A stretch of 64,000 nucleotides of DNA from Lomentospora prolificans (Eukaryota; Ascomycota; Sordariomycetes; Microascales; Microascaceae): positions 1,488,001 through 1,552,000 of the forward strand of contig JARFXM010000007.1 of NCBI GenBank assembly GCA_029532625.1. The letters are read 5' to 3'. A program made the translations under genes and the position numbers. The notes below the pieces were generated by a model. It saw only the letters and a program-made list of their open reading frames with translations, was not told the origin of the DNA and ran no database searches. Shown here in pieces: positions 44,501-56,679 of the stretch. Position 1 is the first letter of the stretch; each line of letters starts with the position of its first letter.

Positions 44501-47500
44501 GGATTCAAAATGCTCAAGCGTCCGAGGCTAACCTACACCCTCGGCCGCTTTTTTTTCAGTTCTTGCATCATTCAACTCATCATGGACAACTCTACGTCCT
44601 TGTGACGCGAACAATCACCCTAGCTGCTCTCTAGGATATTATCCAAGGCACACAAAGGTGGAGTCGAGCTTCGCCGTCCTCGTCGCAGATTAACTATCCA
44701 CTCTCCACTACGACGAAAGAAATAACTGGCCGCTGTGTCTTGCAGCAGCTCGAATCCATCGGCCCTCGCCGTCACAGCCAGTCGGAGGCGGGGATAGAAG
44801 GGCGACGTGAAGCAAATCAAGGATAGGGCCTACAAACTCTCCGACACGTTCTCCACCCACAGGGTCATCATGGAAGAGTGGGCTTCGCACGCCATTGTCG
44901 GGGTAAAGATTAGCCCGGCGCCAGGCACTCGCTTCACCATCGATTAGGACGGTTCGGACAACCCCGCGCTGAAAGACGCCATTTTCCGACGCCCTATGCA
45001 GCCCAAAGACATGGCTTTCCCTTTCTGCAAGGTTCAGACGGGCGTGTGGCAAAGTAATACTCTGTAGTTTACACGCATGGCCGGCCAAAGCGCTGTTCCC
45101 AGCCCGAGCCAGCCATTTTGAGCCAACGAGAAAGGACCCCTGACACCTGGCCAGCTGAGAAAAGACAACTTTAACAAGCCCCATTCATAAACCGACAGAA
45201 GACCGTCATTCAGAGGATTTCAGTGGCGTTTAAGAAGTGCAACCCATTTTTAGCTTTGACCCACCTGGCGACCAACCAGATGGAGAGGGAGTCCCGGGAA
45301 TGCGCATCCGGGGAGGTGCCCGAGAGGAGCGGACTCGCAGATGGGGTCAGAGCTCGACTCACCGGCAAGGCAGCCTTGCCGCAATCGAGAAGACCATCTC
45401 AGGGGAGGCTTCAGCGACCATATCTACTAAGCCATAAGCGCCTGTCTTTGCACTGACACAGAGCTCTTGGTCGAATCTTGCGGAAATGACGGCCGCGTCT
45501 GATTCTGGAACCGCGAAGAGATTGACATTGTTTTTTTCTACCATTTCTGATAATATCACTAACAGCGATTAGCAGTGGTGGCCGACTTTTGGACGATCGC
45601 GGTCAAGCATCTTGGACTTCACTGCCGCGCCAGCCCCCGGCTCCAATGCTTTATGCACATTCTGCGCTATGCGGTAGTTTCAATGGGTATGGCTGGCCAG
45701 GAAAGAAAATTACAACTGTGTCTTCCAATATTTGGGCGACCCAAGTTCATAATCCAAGTCCGATCAGTTCCGCTACGTGGAAAGGCCGCTCGAAGAGTGC
45801 ACCTGAGGCCATTCAAACGCAGATTCCCCAATAAGCTTAAAGTTGGCCCCGGTCAATAATTATTGTCAAAGCGCACGCAAAAGCAGGACCTAATAATATT
45901 ATTATCAAAATCCGGGCGATCAATTGCTACCTGCGCTGGGTCAGCGTCGGAGCGTCGAATCCGCGGCTGGCTCTCGAGCGCGGGCGCGGCCAAGTTACCG
46001 AGCGTACCGAACAACGAGAAATTCGGTAAAGTAGCCGAATGGGACTGGCCTTTTCAGTTCAGCTTTGGCTTTGGACATACGTCCTCTCTAGAGCGGAGGT
46101 CTGTGCGAGAGCGGAGATCGGCGCGAGTTATTACTCATTTGGCGATATTTAGACAGGGACGACGAATAAACCGTATCGAGAGGATGTTTAGAAGGGAGGG
46201 AGGAAGGGGAACCACTGGCTATGACAATCGTGGCCAGCGTGCAAAGGAACATGCCAGCTTTGGCCCACTGATGAGCAACGTCGTTCCCCCCCAAAAGACA
46301 AAAGGGCGACGAGCAGTGAAGGTGTTGATGTAAGGGCTAGACTCGAAGGAGAAGGTATGAAGGAACGCTCAGGCTCATCCTAAGACAAGGGATTTGGGCC
46401 CGCGTACCAGGAGAACCTTCATTTGTCGAATTGGGTAAAACGGGCGAGTGCCGGCAACCGGTGCGGGAAAAAGGGAAGTCTGTTGCAAATGCTGCATATA
46501 ACAGGAGCACTTGGTCTGCCAACGGCGCGAAGCACGTGCATTATGGCACCAATATCGAGCACAAGCATTTTGGGCCTCGCTCCCTCATGCCTCCGTCCTC
46601 AAAAGACGGGTCGTCAAGCGGAATGTTACCATGGAAGAGGGCCATTTCCATGAACTTGATCGTGGGGATGTGGCTGAAAGAGTGATTTCCCTCCGCTCAC
46701 TTGGCAACGGATTGGAAGACTGGTTAGCCAGTGAGAGCGGCTGCAATAATCAGGATCGTGGTTCGCTACCTCATTCTATCCTATCCGCTCTCTGTTTGTG
46801 TAATGATATGGAGTAAATGACATGCATCGTGCCGTGTGTATCCCTATGCTCCGTTTTGCGGGGGGAACGCAGAAAGGGGCTGGCAGCGGGCTATCAGCCG
46901 ATATGTCATTTGTCGAGATTACCAAAAGGGGCCAAACCCGTGGCTACGACATGGCCTGAAAGGGATGTATCACTTCTAAACCCTTGATGAATTTTTATTC
47001 CTCTCCGCTGGCTCGGGCTCTCGCCACGGGTTGGTGCATCCCAGATTGCCACAGGGATGGCCGCGAGTCAAAAACACAGAGGGGTCTCTTGGACGAGGGT
47101 CAAAGAAGTAATGACTCTGGGGAATTTTTATTTTATTTTCTTTTTATTCCTTTTTTCTCCGCTTCTTGATTGCACCGTTCAGATTGATGATCACTCGCGG
47201 CGCGGAGCACATTTCCATTCAGCGATACCGACCGGCAGGGCGGGAACCAACACGATACGCTGCGCCAGCTCGCTTCGACCTCTCTCATCCCGAGACAGGG
47301 TGCGCAAGCGAACTCGCCCCCAACGTAATAGCCTGGCTGTTGTAACCATAATTCCAACTTCCTGAAGGGACGACGTCCGCCAGCAATTCGAGTCCGTCTC
47401 GATGCCACTATTGTCAGGTTGCAGCAAATGTACAACAGAAGCCGGCCCTAATACTAAAGAGTGCACTAGAGCCGGGTGGGGTGACAATAATCTCAACCGA

Positions 47501-50500
47501 GCTTGTCGCCTTTCCATTCACGCACATGCTTCTGTTGCCAAGGACCATCAGACGAACCAGGAATGGGGCTGATTTCTGAGTGTTTTGCCTCGCCAGCTCT
47601 CGAGATGACTCGGGGTTGTCAAAGACCTGCACTAGCGCGGCGGAAGCATCGCCGGTAGCTTAGCTTGCATTAGGGGGGCCACCAGGTGAACGTCTTCTCC
47701 AATGAGCAAGAGGGACAGGGGGAGCAACAATTCGTCGGGGAAGCTGGCTGGGCTGACAACCCTGCGCTGTCGAAAATGGTGGAAATGAGCGAGCCAGAGG
47801 CATTCGGGGATTGCACGGAAGAGCCTGGTTTTCTTCCCCAGCGTCGTAAAAGGGTTGGCACTAATAATAAAAACAGATCAATTGATCCCCGAGCGCGCAC
47901 TTGGCGAGCACTTGACGATTGCTTTACTGATTAGCCCTTCAGTCGTTCGCTTTAAGGGGGCCAGCCAGCCAGCTGGCACAGAGCCCTACAGGACCCCGCT
48001 CTGAAAAATAACCTTGAAAATTTAGTTCATGCCAGGCTCCTGTTTGTGCTCAGCTATTCCTCAGGTCGAGCACTAAACTAAAACGACGATAGTTTCCATC
48101 TCGTAGCGCGCTGTTGTTTTGCTAGCTCGCGCCCTACGAGTAGCGTGCCCATTTCTTTTACGAGAATGTCACGAAAAGTGTTATTCTTACACACACAGAT
48201 TGAATGGGGCTGAGGCGAGCAGCCAGCAGACCAGGCTTCGCGCGCCCGCCAACAAAATCCTTCAATTGCCAGCCATAACCAAGTTTTATTTCGGATGGGT
48301 GACAAAATCCGCTGGCCTCGCTCAGCTCACAGTTCATGCTGGCGCACCATTTTGGGTCTGCGCCAGGCTTTGACCGATTTTCGCAGGGCCTCAGATGAAC
48401 GCCACCGGGCGAGCCAATAGATTTCGCGCCACCTGAGGAGAAGGAAATATTTCTCGTACACCAGAGATCTCGCTTTTTTGGCCTGCCTCGTGCAAGCTGG
48501 CAGACTTTGGTTCGGCGAGTACTACGACAGATAGAGGGTCCAAGCCCAGGGCCTCCCTTGCAAATGATGTGAACCACCCATGCTAAGCCAGCGCCCGGCC
48601 ACTGCTGGCTCTGCAACCCCGGCCAGCCAGCCGAGCCAAACACCGCCTGGCCTTGGAGCGGGGCCAGCATGACAAGAGAATACCCTGCTGAAGCAAAAAG
48701 TGGTAAATGCGCTGTAATATTCTGTGCTGGGGTTTGATCAATAATATGGGGCATAGCCTGGCAACAGGGAATGCCTCTCTCCCAGAACTATGGATTTTTT
48801 CGCTCCCGGTCCGCGGTTCTCGCAAGATGGACGAGAACGGGCTGGTGTGACACAACATGTCTGGATAGGCGTGGGGCCTTGCGCTCTCGTCCCAAAATTC
48901 CCAGTCACCCGCATCATTTCGCATCGTCCCAATAATGCATTGTGCGAGCCCTGGTAATCGAGGCCAGCGTCCCAGATTTGGGTCGGCTCTCTAAGCAGGC
49001 GCATTAAGCATTGTCATCCCCCCGATTGCCTGGCCAGAGATAGGGCGCATAATAAGACCCGGGGAAAAAAAATAACACTTTGATGCCCATTGACAGCTTG
49101 TTCCCTTCCCCGCTTCAATTTCCTTTTGCTCAATTTTCCCCTTCATGATAAGAAGGATTGGTCTGTCTCTGTGACAAGCAACGCGCTTTTGGCTGGCAAG
49201 ATTTGACCCAGGTGACTGGTTTCATCACTCCCATCAAGGGAGAGAAGAGTTGACGAAGTGCACTAGAAGCCTGGATCCTGGCTGGCGAACTGGAGCTCGA
49301 TCTTGGTATGTCCGACCAGGACTCGAGTACATGGCGAGAGGTACTTCGTACAAGGGTGCGGCCACATTTGCCTGAAGAGCATACTACGCTACGAGTAGGA
49401 GAGAGTGTGGGCAGAAAGTGAGTCTCGGTTAGCCGGGAAGAGTGTGGGGTTTTGCCAGCGCCTTGAATGGAGAGTCTGACGAGGAGTGGAAGTATCCAAG
49501 GAACCCCCCAAAAGCCAATGTACCGAAGTACATCGACCCCAAGCCCGAGGATGTGAATGCTAACACCAGGCTTCCTTGCTGTCTCTTTCCACATGTTCGG
49601 TCGGGCTTTTCCATCGATGAAGAATCTCCGAGCAAGAATTTCCGAGGTGGGCGAAAGCCACGTTACGCCGCAGCCACTAGAGCACGCTGGCGGAGAAGAG
49701 GCAATCTATCCGCCGGCGTGGAGACAGTCGACTAAGAATGTGGTTACGCTCATCTTTTCTAAGAGTCGTTCTACCCCTAAAATAGTGACCATCGTGGAGC
49801 GGATCCGTATTTCTTTCAAATTGTATGACGAAAGGGCCTGCACCTTTTATTGCAAGTCAGCACTCTACCAGAGATGTAGCCCGTTCTCCACGCATCAATT
49901 GATGCCCACCGCAAGCGATCAAAGGTGACAGCGCATCGGAGTGTGGCACTCCGCGCCCGCCACCGTAGAGATTTTCGCCGGGAAAACGGGGGTACATGTA
50001 CATTCCCACACCCTCTCAGCTCCCGGCACGGACCCCTGACCCTGACTCTCCCCAGAATTACAAGTGCAACTATATGCTAATTACTAGATTCGTAGGGAAA
50101 TGCGGTGGGAGAGAGGGAAAGAGAGAGGGGGGCGGAGGACGGTTTCTCTTTCTGAGTGGAAGGGGCCGGGGCGGTAGACTTTTCAGAGATAACCTCTTTT
50201 GGGTCCTGATCTTACTTGTATTCTCATCTCACGGCCAGCTTTAGGCCAAATAGTCTCGAAGTGGAAAGGGAACCAAAATTGAACGAAAAACATTACTGGT
50301 AGTAAAAGGGCCCAAGCGCACACCTCTTTTCTCCCACCCCATGGTTCAAAAATGCTACGTGGGCTGGAAGGCAACTCTGGGCCTACTAGCGAACGCTTGT
50401 AGTTCGACAGCCACGCTAATACGAGAGAGGGAGGAGAACAGTATCGTCGAAGTTCCCCGTCTGGCTTCGTTCCCAGGGCTCAAAGTTGCCCAGATTCCCG

Positions 50501-50690
50501 GCCAGCCCTCCCTCCTCCGATGGCACTAGCACTAGCGATACTACTAATTCCAATTGCATTCTCGTTCAAGGTCTCCCCCGGCCTGTTCCGCATGTTTCCC
50601 CTGGTCGCTTACAAGCGTCTCTCCACTAATAGTGCGTCGAGTTTCCAGACTCGAGTTTCCAGACGACAGGAGAATCCATTGTACGTACCA
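41530..50690. other. Longest gene-poor stretch of the window
   Basis: About 9 kb with no gene I can support. Open frames of 60-212 codons exist, the longest at 43685-44323 (-), 48158-48754 (-), 45863-46333 (+), 44708-45184 (-) and 41776-42138 (+), but none shows a known domain or a consistent splice model. Short CCAGCCAGC motifs occur at 47961 and 48622. There is no recognisable transposase, reverse transcriptase or terminal repeat. Confidence 0.4.
42651..42684. repeat. Poly-A-rich tract
   Basis: A run of A bases is broken by T, forming A/T-only low-complexity sequence of about 34 nt. Confidence 0.8.
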
Positions 50691-50700
50691 GGATCTCCTC

Positions 50701-50752
50701 GCCCGCACACCCACACCCACCACACCCACACCCACACCCTTACACACACCAG
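50701..50752. repeat. (CCCACA)n repeat
   Basis: Imperfect CCCACA units lie about 340-390 nt upstream of the rhodopsin-like gene. They differ from the fungal telomere unit CCCTAA, so this is not a telomere. Confidence 0.8.
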
Positions 50753-50892
50753 ATGAACCGTAGACCGCGCTTCGTATCTTCCAACGTCTGGGAGTCACTC
50801 CTGCATAGGGAAATGGATTCATCAGTGCTCCACACAGATCCCGCGCCCAGTTTCCGACGCCGAGACACGGGCAAACCACAGACTTTGCAGTG

Positions 50893-50900
50893 TATATATT
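50893..50900 (+). promoter_or_regulatory. TATA-like box of the rhodopsin-like gene
   Basis: TATATATT about 190 nt upstream of the ATG at 51089, followed by a T/C-rich leader. Confidence 0.4.
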
Positions 50901-51088
50901 TCATCTCGTGCCGCTGCCATGCTTTCCGGCATTCTACATGCGGTCCCGTTTTTGTTTTTACTTTTTTTTCTATTTTTCCTCTTCGTGCTTTTCCCCACCA
51001 CTCCTCTCGAAGGCAGGGTCCGAATTAGTAAAGATCCCAAGAGTCACCAATTCCTGCCCGCGCCGTGGGGGGGTTTTAGTAGCACACG

Positions 51089-52492
51089 ATGGCGTTCTCA
51101 TACATCGTTCCTCGGAATGATCCGATGGCGCCTCTCCTGTTCACCAGGCAGGAAAACTCCACCGGCATTCCTGCCGTCGATGATGCCACCGCCGGCCTCC
51201 CGCCCCCCATGACTCCCGAGGAGATTGCGGCCGCGCCGCATCCCAACTTTGCTCCCAGGCTCATCACCTCGATGTGGGTTCTTATCGGACTCTCGGCGGC
51301 GTTCCTGGCTTTGCGGTTATACTGTAAATTCTCCCGCCATCGCGGGACCTGGTGGGACGACTATCTACTAATAGGAGCATGGGTATGTTTTACTTTTTTC
51401 TTCCTTGGTTTATTATTTTTTTTTCGTGCAAAAAGGCTTCCGAGTTTGAATGTCACAATCGTGTCTAACAGCAGGGTTTCTTCTTCAACAGATATGCATC
51501 ACCGCGGAATCTGCCTGTCTCTCGTATGCGACCACCATTGGCTACGGGAAATACTGGTATGACTGGCCGACAGACGTCGAAGTGACCATCGTCATGGTAA
51601 AGCTCATCAACGCTGCTGGATCTCTCTCTCTGACAGCCGCCATCTGGTCCAAGACGAGCTTTGCTCTCACCCTCCTTCGACTCACCGAAGGCAAGATCAA
51701 GTGGCTCATCTGGTTCATCATCATCTCCATGAACATCGCCATGGGTCTCAGCGCCCTCTTTGTATGGCTCCAATGCACCCCTCTCCCCAGAGTCTGGGAT
51801 TTTAGGGTCCCTGGCACCTGTTGGGACCCGAACGTTCTCCCCAACTACAACATTTTCTCAGCCTGTAAGTCCTTTTGAGTCAGAGTGCACACAAAAGGTC
51901 GTCGTTGCGAGTCTAATACGATGCTTCTTTTTTCTTAGCCTACTCCGCCGCCATGGATATCACCCTTGCTCTCCTTCCCTGGCGACTAATCTGGGGCCTC
52001 CAGATGAAGATGAAGGAAAAGATTGGTGTCGCCATCGCCATGAGCTGCGGTGTCTTCGCCGGTATCACCGCCATCATCAAGACCACCAAGATCCCTGCCA
52101 TGGCGTCCGCCGATCCCGGCCCAGGTGTCGACCTGTTCATCTGGGGTAACGCCGAATCCTGCGTAACCATCATCGCCGCCTGCATCCCTATTCTCCGAGT
52201 CCTCATCCGCGACGTCAAGTCCTCCGCCGGCCGCTACTACGTCTCCCATCGCAGCGGCGCGGTGGGCGGTGCTTCTGCCATCCAGTCCAAGAGCCGGGAC
52301 CACAACACCATCACTATCACCGGAGGAAGGAAAGACAATGGCTACTTGACTCCTGAGGACGAGCGCGAATTGACGCGGGAGTCCAATGGGAAGATTATGC
52401 AGACTAAGGAGATCGCTATCGAGTATCAGAACGCGGACAACTGGACTGAGGAGCACGAGCTCGATGACATGCAACGACGTCCACGATCATGA
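51089..52492 (+). CDS. Rhodopsin-like 7-TM integral membrane protein (SAT4/PTH11-type)
   Basis: Three exons, join(51089..51382, 51492..51864, 51939..52492), encode 406 residues. The extracellular N-terminus of about 60 residues has an NST glycosylation site and no CFEM domain. The fungal rhodopsin domain spans about 60-330: PRLITSMWVLIGLSAAFLAL (TM1), LYCKFSRHRGTWWDDYLLIGAW (loop and TM2), TTIGYGKYWYDW, KTSFALTLLRLT, ALFVWLQCTPLPRVWD, CWDPNVLPNYNIFSASYSAAMDITLALLPW, and then the last two helices ending VLIRDV. The cytosolic tail of about 80 residues is polar. The family includes PTH11-related putative G-protein-coupled receptors of plant-pathogenic fungi, but most members have no known ligand. 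Plasma-membrane location and a sensing role are inferred from the family. All splice joins keep frame and the domain order is normal. Confidence 0.88.
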
Positions 52493-55400
52493 TTTATAAA
52501 AGACAGTTGGGAAGAGGCGAACTAATACGAAAGGGGGAAAAGGGGATTCATTTTCTTTTTTTATTTTTGTTTCCCCCAAACGGGATGTGCTATTACTATT
52601 ACCACCATTACAGGGCTGGATTATGAGATTGTCTGCTGCTCTATCCAGTTGGGACTCAGCATCTATTGTGATACCTATTTCTAGCGAATTAGTATTCTTT
52701 TTTTTTTCATGATTTCCCTCCAAGCTCTATAGCGTATCCACTGTGAAATTGTTTCCATCAACTCTAATATCTCGCTCCGAGGCGGCAGGATGGCCCGGTC
52801 CATCTACCGCTCCGATCATATTCCATTTTACTTTTCCCCGGGTTTCCGCACACGTAGTATTTGCACTGCCTCTTTCTTCCTTCACGGCTGTTTAAAACGC
52901 GTTTTGGGTAAATGAAGGAGAGTTTTGCTTCGATCTAGAAACCAAAAAAGGCAGCATATTACCCGTCCTGTCCTGTTTCAGACCTTTTTTTTGCCAGCGG
53001 GCGCCGAGTCCCCTGTCAGAAACCGGGGCAGCTGCAGGGTAATAGTCTTTGCCGACGGCAGAAAAGAAGCAAAGAAAAGGGAAAGTAATTGAAGGACCAC
53101 AATATATTGACAATATCAAACCCCAGATTTCCACGGAAATGATTTCAAGGGGCTGCGGGATCCTTGGGTCCAATCCGGGGACGTCGAATATCGGTCGACT
53201 GTGGCTTACGCCACCACTCGACTCGATCAAGTGAAAAAGTCGCCAAGTGATTAGCCCCTTTGACGCCATCTAGCAAAAGCAGGGAAGAAACGATGGCTTC
53301 ATGTCCGCCATCCATCTCGTGGGGCTTGGGTCGTTGTGCGGTCTGCGTGGCTCTTGGAAGTGGCTTTGAAACGACAACGCAATCTTATTACGAAGGAGAC
53401 AGGAAATCACATGTGAATCTGCTTCGAGGACCCCCCGATGAGATCGAAAACGTCCTTGTTGTGCGAATTGGCCGGTTGCAGGGGACTACTCGGAGGGACC
53501 GAGTCGGATAAGTGGGAGACTTGATGCAACGGGAGATGTACGCTCGTGGTATCGCTTGCGACCCTAGGCCCCGGTCTCTTTACTAAAGTAGAGGGGACGA
53601 TATGATGATCCCACCAGCCAAAAATAGCCCCCATCGGCTCGATTCCACCGCTTGGCCCCCGCCTCCCTTTCTTTGGAGCTCCATGTGTCTATACTTTGTA
53701 CATACTTATGTACCAGGCACCCCTGAACAATCTTTTCCACCTGACTGACACCAGACTGCACCTTGTCAGGGGTGCATCGTACCTTTTTCCTAGTTCATCA
53801 CCAGCGCCGTCTGCATCCATGTTGATTTTTTTGTAAATTTTTGATTCATCTATCTCCTGCGTTCAACTATACCAGACCAATGGTTCCCCCAAATGCGGGC
53901 ATATGGACAAATTCGGCCATGCTTCCCTTTCGAATTCCGCCACCACGGCCATTATTCCACTCTCTTGTCGACAAGCTCACGTTGCAGCCTCTGGTCGGGG
54001 CAACGTCTCAAGCCAGCGCGAACATGAGGGGTATAATGTCTCGAGCGGAGCAGAGGTATGGCCGAAATCTCATGTTTCCTAGGATAGTCCCAGTATCTCG
54101 AGTCAGCAAGTGCAAATTGATATCAATTGGCTTCCCGAAGCAACGGATGTGGCACACGATGCTTTTTCGGTTCCGTGAAGGATTAAATATCCTGCCGTCC
54201 TGAAGTGCCGCTTTGGTTCTGAACGGCATCTAGGCCCCAAAAAAAGAAAAAAAAAAAAAATTCCGTCTGTCATGATTCGGAAGATAAATGTCTCGAACGC
54301 AGGCACTCGGTCACTTTATCACGTTTTTAGATGGATTAGACTAATTACGTGGGGATGTCGAACATTCTGTCAGGGCACGGTTCCAAGGTTTCATTTCTTG
54401 AGACCCTCCACTGCTTCCATAATGCACACCAGGTACAAGGAACCCGGCTGCTGATCCCTTCATTTCCCTTGAAAACATCCTCTCTCGCTTATGCTACTAA
54501 CGACACGACGTCCCAAATCATCTAGTTCGATAAAAAAAATAAAGTGTGAGAAGAATTGTTTTATATGTTGTATATAAGCGAGTGCGACATGCGGGGGGCC
54601 CGCACTAAATCGATGTTAGAAGGAACTTTCAGTTATGAAAGAAAATGGCCTGTCGAGGCTTAGGCGAAAAGGGAAGCATTGTCGATCTAACGGGGAACCC
54701 GAGTCGAAAATTTGCGGCAACGAGGGCGTGACACCCGTCGTTCTCATCGTGGAAAACTCGGCGTGTCTGGTGAAATTGCTCTTTTGCTGTGGATTTGGGG
54801 ACATTGAGAAAAGCTTTAGAGTTCAGCCCCGGACTTTCCCTTTCGTACTAGCACGAGATACTAGCCAGCGACAGAAACCTGCCAAGTAAGCATAAATTTT
54901 CCCAACTCTGGGACGCCCGGAAAGATCGGCTTGCGCTGGCTCTTGCCAGCATAATACAGGGAGATCCACTGACACTGGCTTTCAAACTTCCAATAATACG
55001 ACGCTGTGTGCCAATGGGTACATCCCCTACCACTCTAACCGGGCGTGGTCCCAGGTACAGCCCCCGTCGTTCACTCAATTGTTCTTTTCCTCTTACCCAC
55101 TAGTGGTGGAAGACTCCCCTTCTTCCAGGGTTTGCGCAAAACCGGCCCACATTCCCACCCGGAAAGGATCCCCCGAGAACACACTAAATCTTGCCTCCTC
55201 GGCCCTCCTTAATTGTATCTGCATGGGGCCAGTCGAGTGGAGCAGCAGAAGGGAAGGGAACATTTTGGCTTCCGGATTTGGCCCTCAGCGAGAGTGTAAC
55301 TGTTGGATTCTATTTAATAATTCATTTCGATCTTTTGGCTCTATAAGGTAGCGTGAACGAAGATGGACTGACGTCTCCAGATCGACGATGGAGACGCACA

Positions 55401-55515
55401 ATCTCGGGAGAAAATAAGAAAACGCCGTTGGTCATAGCTCGTTAATGATGACAGGTCGTTGAATTTTTGTTTCCTGTTCCATTCCACTTTCCCAGTCTAG
55501 GTAAATCTCCTGCTC
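52493..55515. other. Intergenic region without supported genes
   Basis: About 3 kb between the 3' ends of the rhodopsin-like gene and the Asp f 2-type gene. Poly-A and poly-T tracts lie near 52690 and 54240. Only short unconvincing open frames occur. Confidence 0.45.
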
Positions 55516-56511
55516 TTATTCCTCCGGTTCGCCTGTGCAGCCTTCACCTGGGGCAGCAATGTCGTAGGCGTAGGCATCGATGGCAAAATACTGCAGCGTA
55601 TTGCTGTCAATGGCCGACTTGGACGGATCCGTCTTGGCTAGCTCCAACACCTCGGCGTAGTCCCCGGCAAAGTGCTCGACGATGTCCTCGCTGATCTGAG
55701 GCACGTGTAAAAGCCGGTGGAGAAGATCTGTGGCCCACAAGGTGTTGAGAGGCGACTGCGCGACCGTGTAGCCGAGACCGCAAGTGGAATCGAGCCAGCG
55801 GCGCTTCTCGTAGGAGAGATCGCAGATGACAGTCTCTTGGGTAGCGTTGCTTCCGCGCCAGTGACCGGCCCAACCTATTGTTTGAAAAAGGAAAATGATT
55901 AGCGGTTATGTCTCTCACCGTTATCTACTGGTAGGGTCGTTGATTGTTGGATGGGGCTGGTCCAGAGCAGGGGATGCACGTGTCTCCCCGTCCATCCGGA
56001 TCGATGCCTCCCCCTCCCCCCCAAAAAGCAATACGGATATGCCACTAACAAGATAGTGATCGACAAATGCTCAGCCCTATGGGATGCGTGATCTATAGGC
56101 CAACATACCTTCCTGAGTAGCACAGTTCTTATCCGGGTCATCGCATCGGAAAAGCATCGAGCCCCTGTCGGCCGACACGATGCGCTCGTACCAACCAATA
56201 GGGCCAGCAGTCGAGCCGTTCCCAAAGTACTTTTGGACAAAGGGAGACTCGTCGCCCCAGCGGAGGATGTGCTCTTTGGCGTGAGTGGCAAGCGTGATGG
56301 TCTCGTCGAAGGCGCGAGACAGCTGGCGTTGGAGGGTGATGTTGCAGGACTCGTGGATGGGAAAGGCGGGGTTGATTCCGACGACGCCCGAGTAGGTTAC
56401 GTTGTGGGTAAAGGTGCTGTTGGTGTCGTCGGCATGGCTGACGATTGGTGAGGCGAGCGCGAACCCGAGACCCTGGGCCAGGAGGGCGGCAGTGACAAAC
56501 TTGGGCAGCAT
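55516..56511 (-). CDS. Asp f 2 / PRA1-type pH-regulated antigen
   Basis: Two exons, join(55516..55874, 56109..56511), encode 253 residues. The intron is unusually long for this window (234 nt). The signal peptide is MLPKFVTAALLAQGLGFALA. Family hallmarks follow: ESCNITLQRQLSRAFDETITLATHAKEHILRWG, FVQKYFGNGSTAGPIGWYERIV, MLFRCDDPDKNCATQEGWAGHWRGSN, and a C-terminal LLHRLLHVP with HRLLH at 187-191 where related zincin metallopeptidases have HExxH, so peptidase activity is not expected. Asp f 2 and PRA1 proteins are secreted, induced at alkaline pH and low zinc, and bind zinc (zincophore) and host factors. This protein ends shortly after APGEGC and lacks the His/Cys-rich C-terminal tail that I recall from zinc-scavenging members. 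No zinc transporter gene is adjacent. TATA-like and PacC-like sites lie upstream. Confidence 0.88.
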
Positions 56512-56546
56512 GGTGTATCAGGGTTGGAGGGTAATAGGTCTACTCG

Positions 56547-56552
56547 GCCAAG
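56547..56552 (+). promoter_or_regulatory. PacC-like GCCAAG site
   Basis: Matches the PacC/RIM101 core GCCARG, 36 nt upstream of the antigen start codon. A second copy is at 56615-56620. The core is short, so chance occurrence is possible. Confidence 0.3.
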
Positions 56553-56614
56553 GAGGATGGGATGGGTGAGTGGTTTCGGGCCGTTGCAGATGCAGAAGCG
56601 ACCAGTCGGTGAGA

Positions 56615-56620
56615 GCCAAG
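56615..56620 (+). promoter_or_regulatory. Second PacC-like GCCAAG site
   Basis: Same GCCARG core, about 105 nt upstream of the antigen start codon and between it and the TATA-like box. Its use by PacC is inferred from the family's known alkaline induction. Confidence 0.3.
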
Positions 56621-56671
56621 ATGCTTATTCTGTCTTTTTGAAACAACAATCTCTCATAGGGATTGACTCGT

Positions 56672-56679
56672 TATTTATA
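56672..56679 (-). promoter_or_regulatory. TATA box of the Asp f 2-type gene
   Basis: TATAAATA on the minus strand, about 160 nt upstream of the start codon. Confidence 0.5.

Noticed and set aside
44708..45184. 158-codon open frame on the minus strand
   Set aside because: Composition is moderately protein-like, but no motif or intron model supports a gene.
48158..48754. 198-codon open frame on the minus strand
   Set aside because: No family resemblance; overlapping frames on the other strand are similarly long, as expected by chance in balanced-GC DNA.
50701..50752. Telomere-like repeat
   Set aside because: The unit is CCCACA, not CCCTAA, and it is internal and short.
55516..56511. Active zinc metallopeptidase at the HRLLH motif
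   Set aside because: The catalytic Glu of HExxH is replaced by Arg, as in Asp f 2-type proteins, so peptidase activity is not supported.
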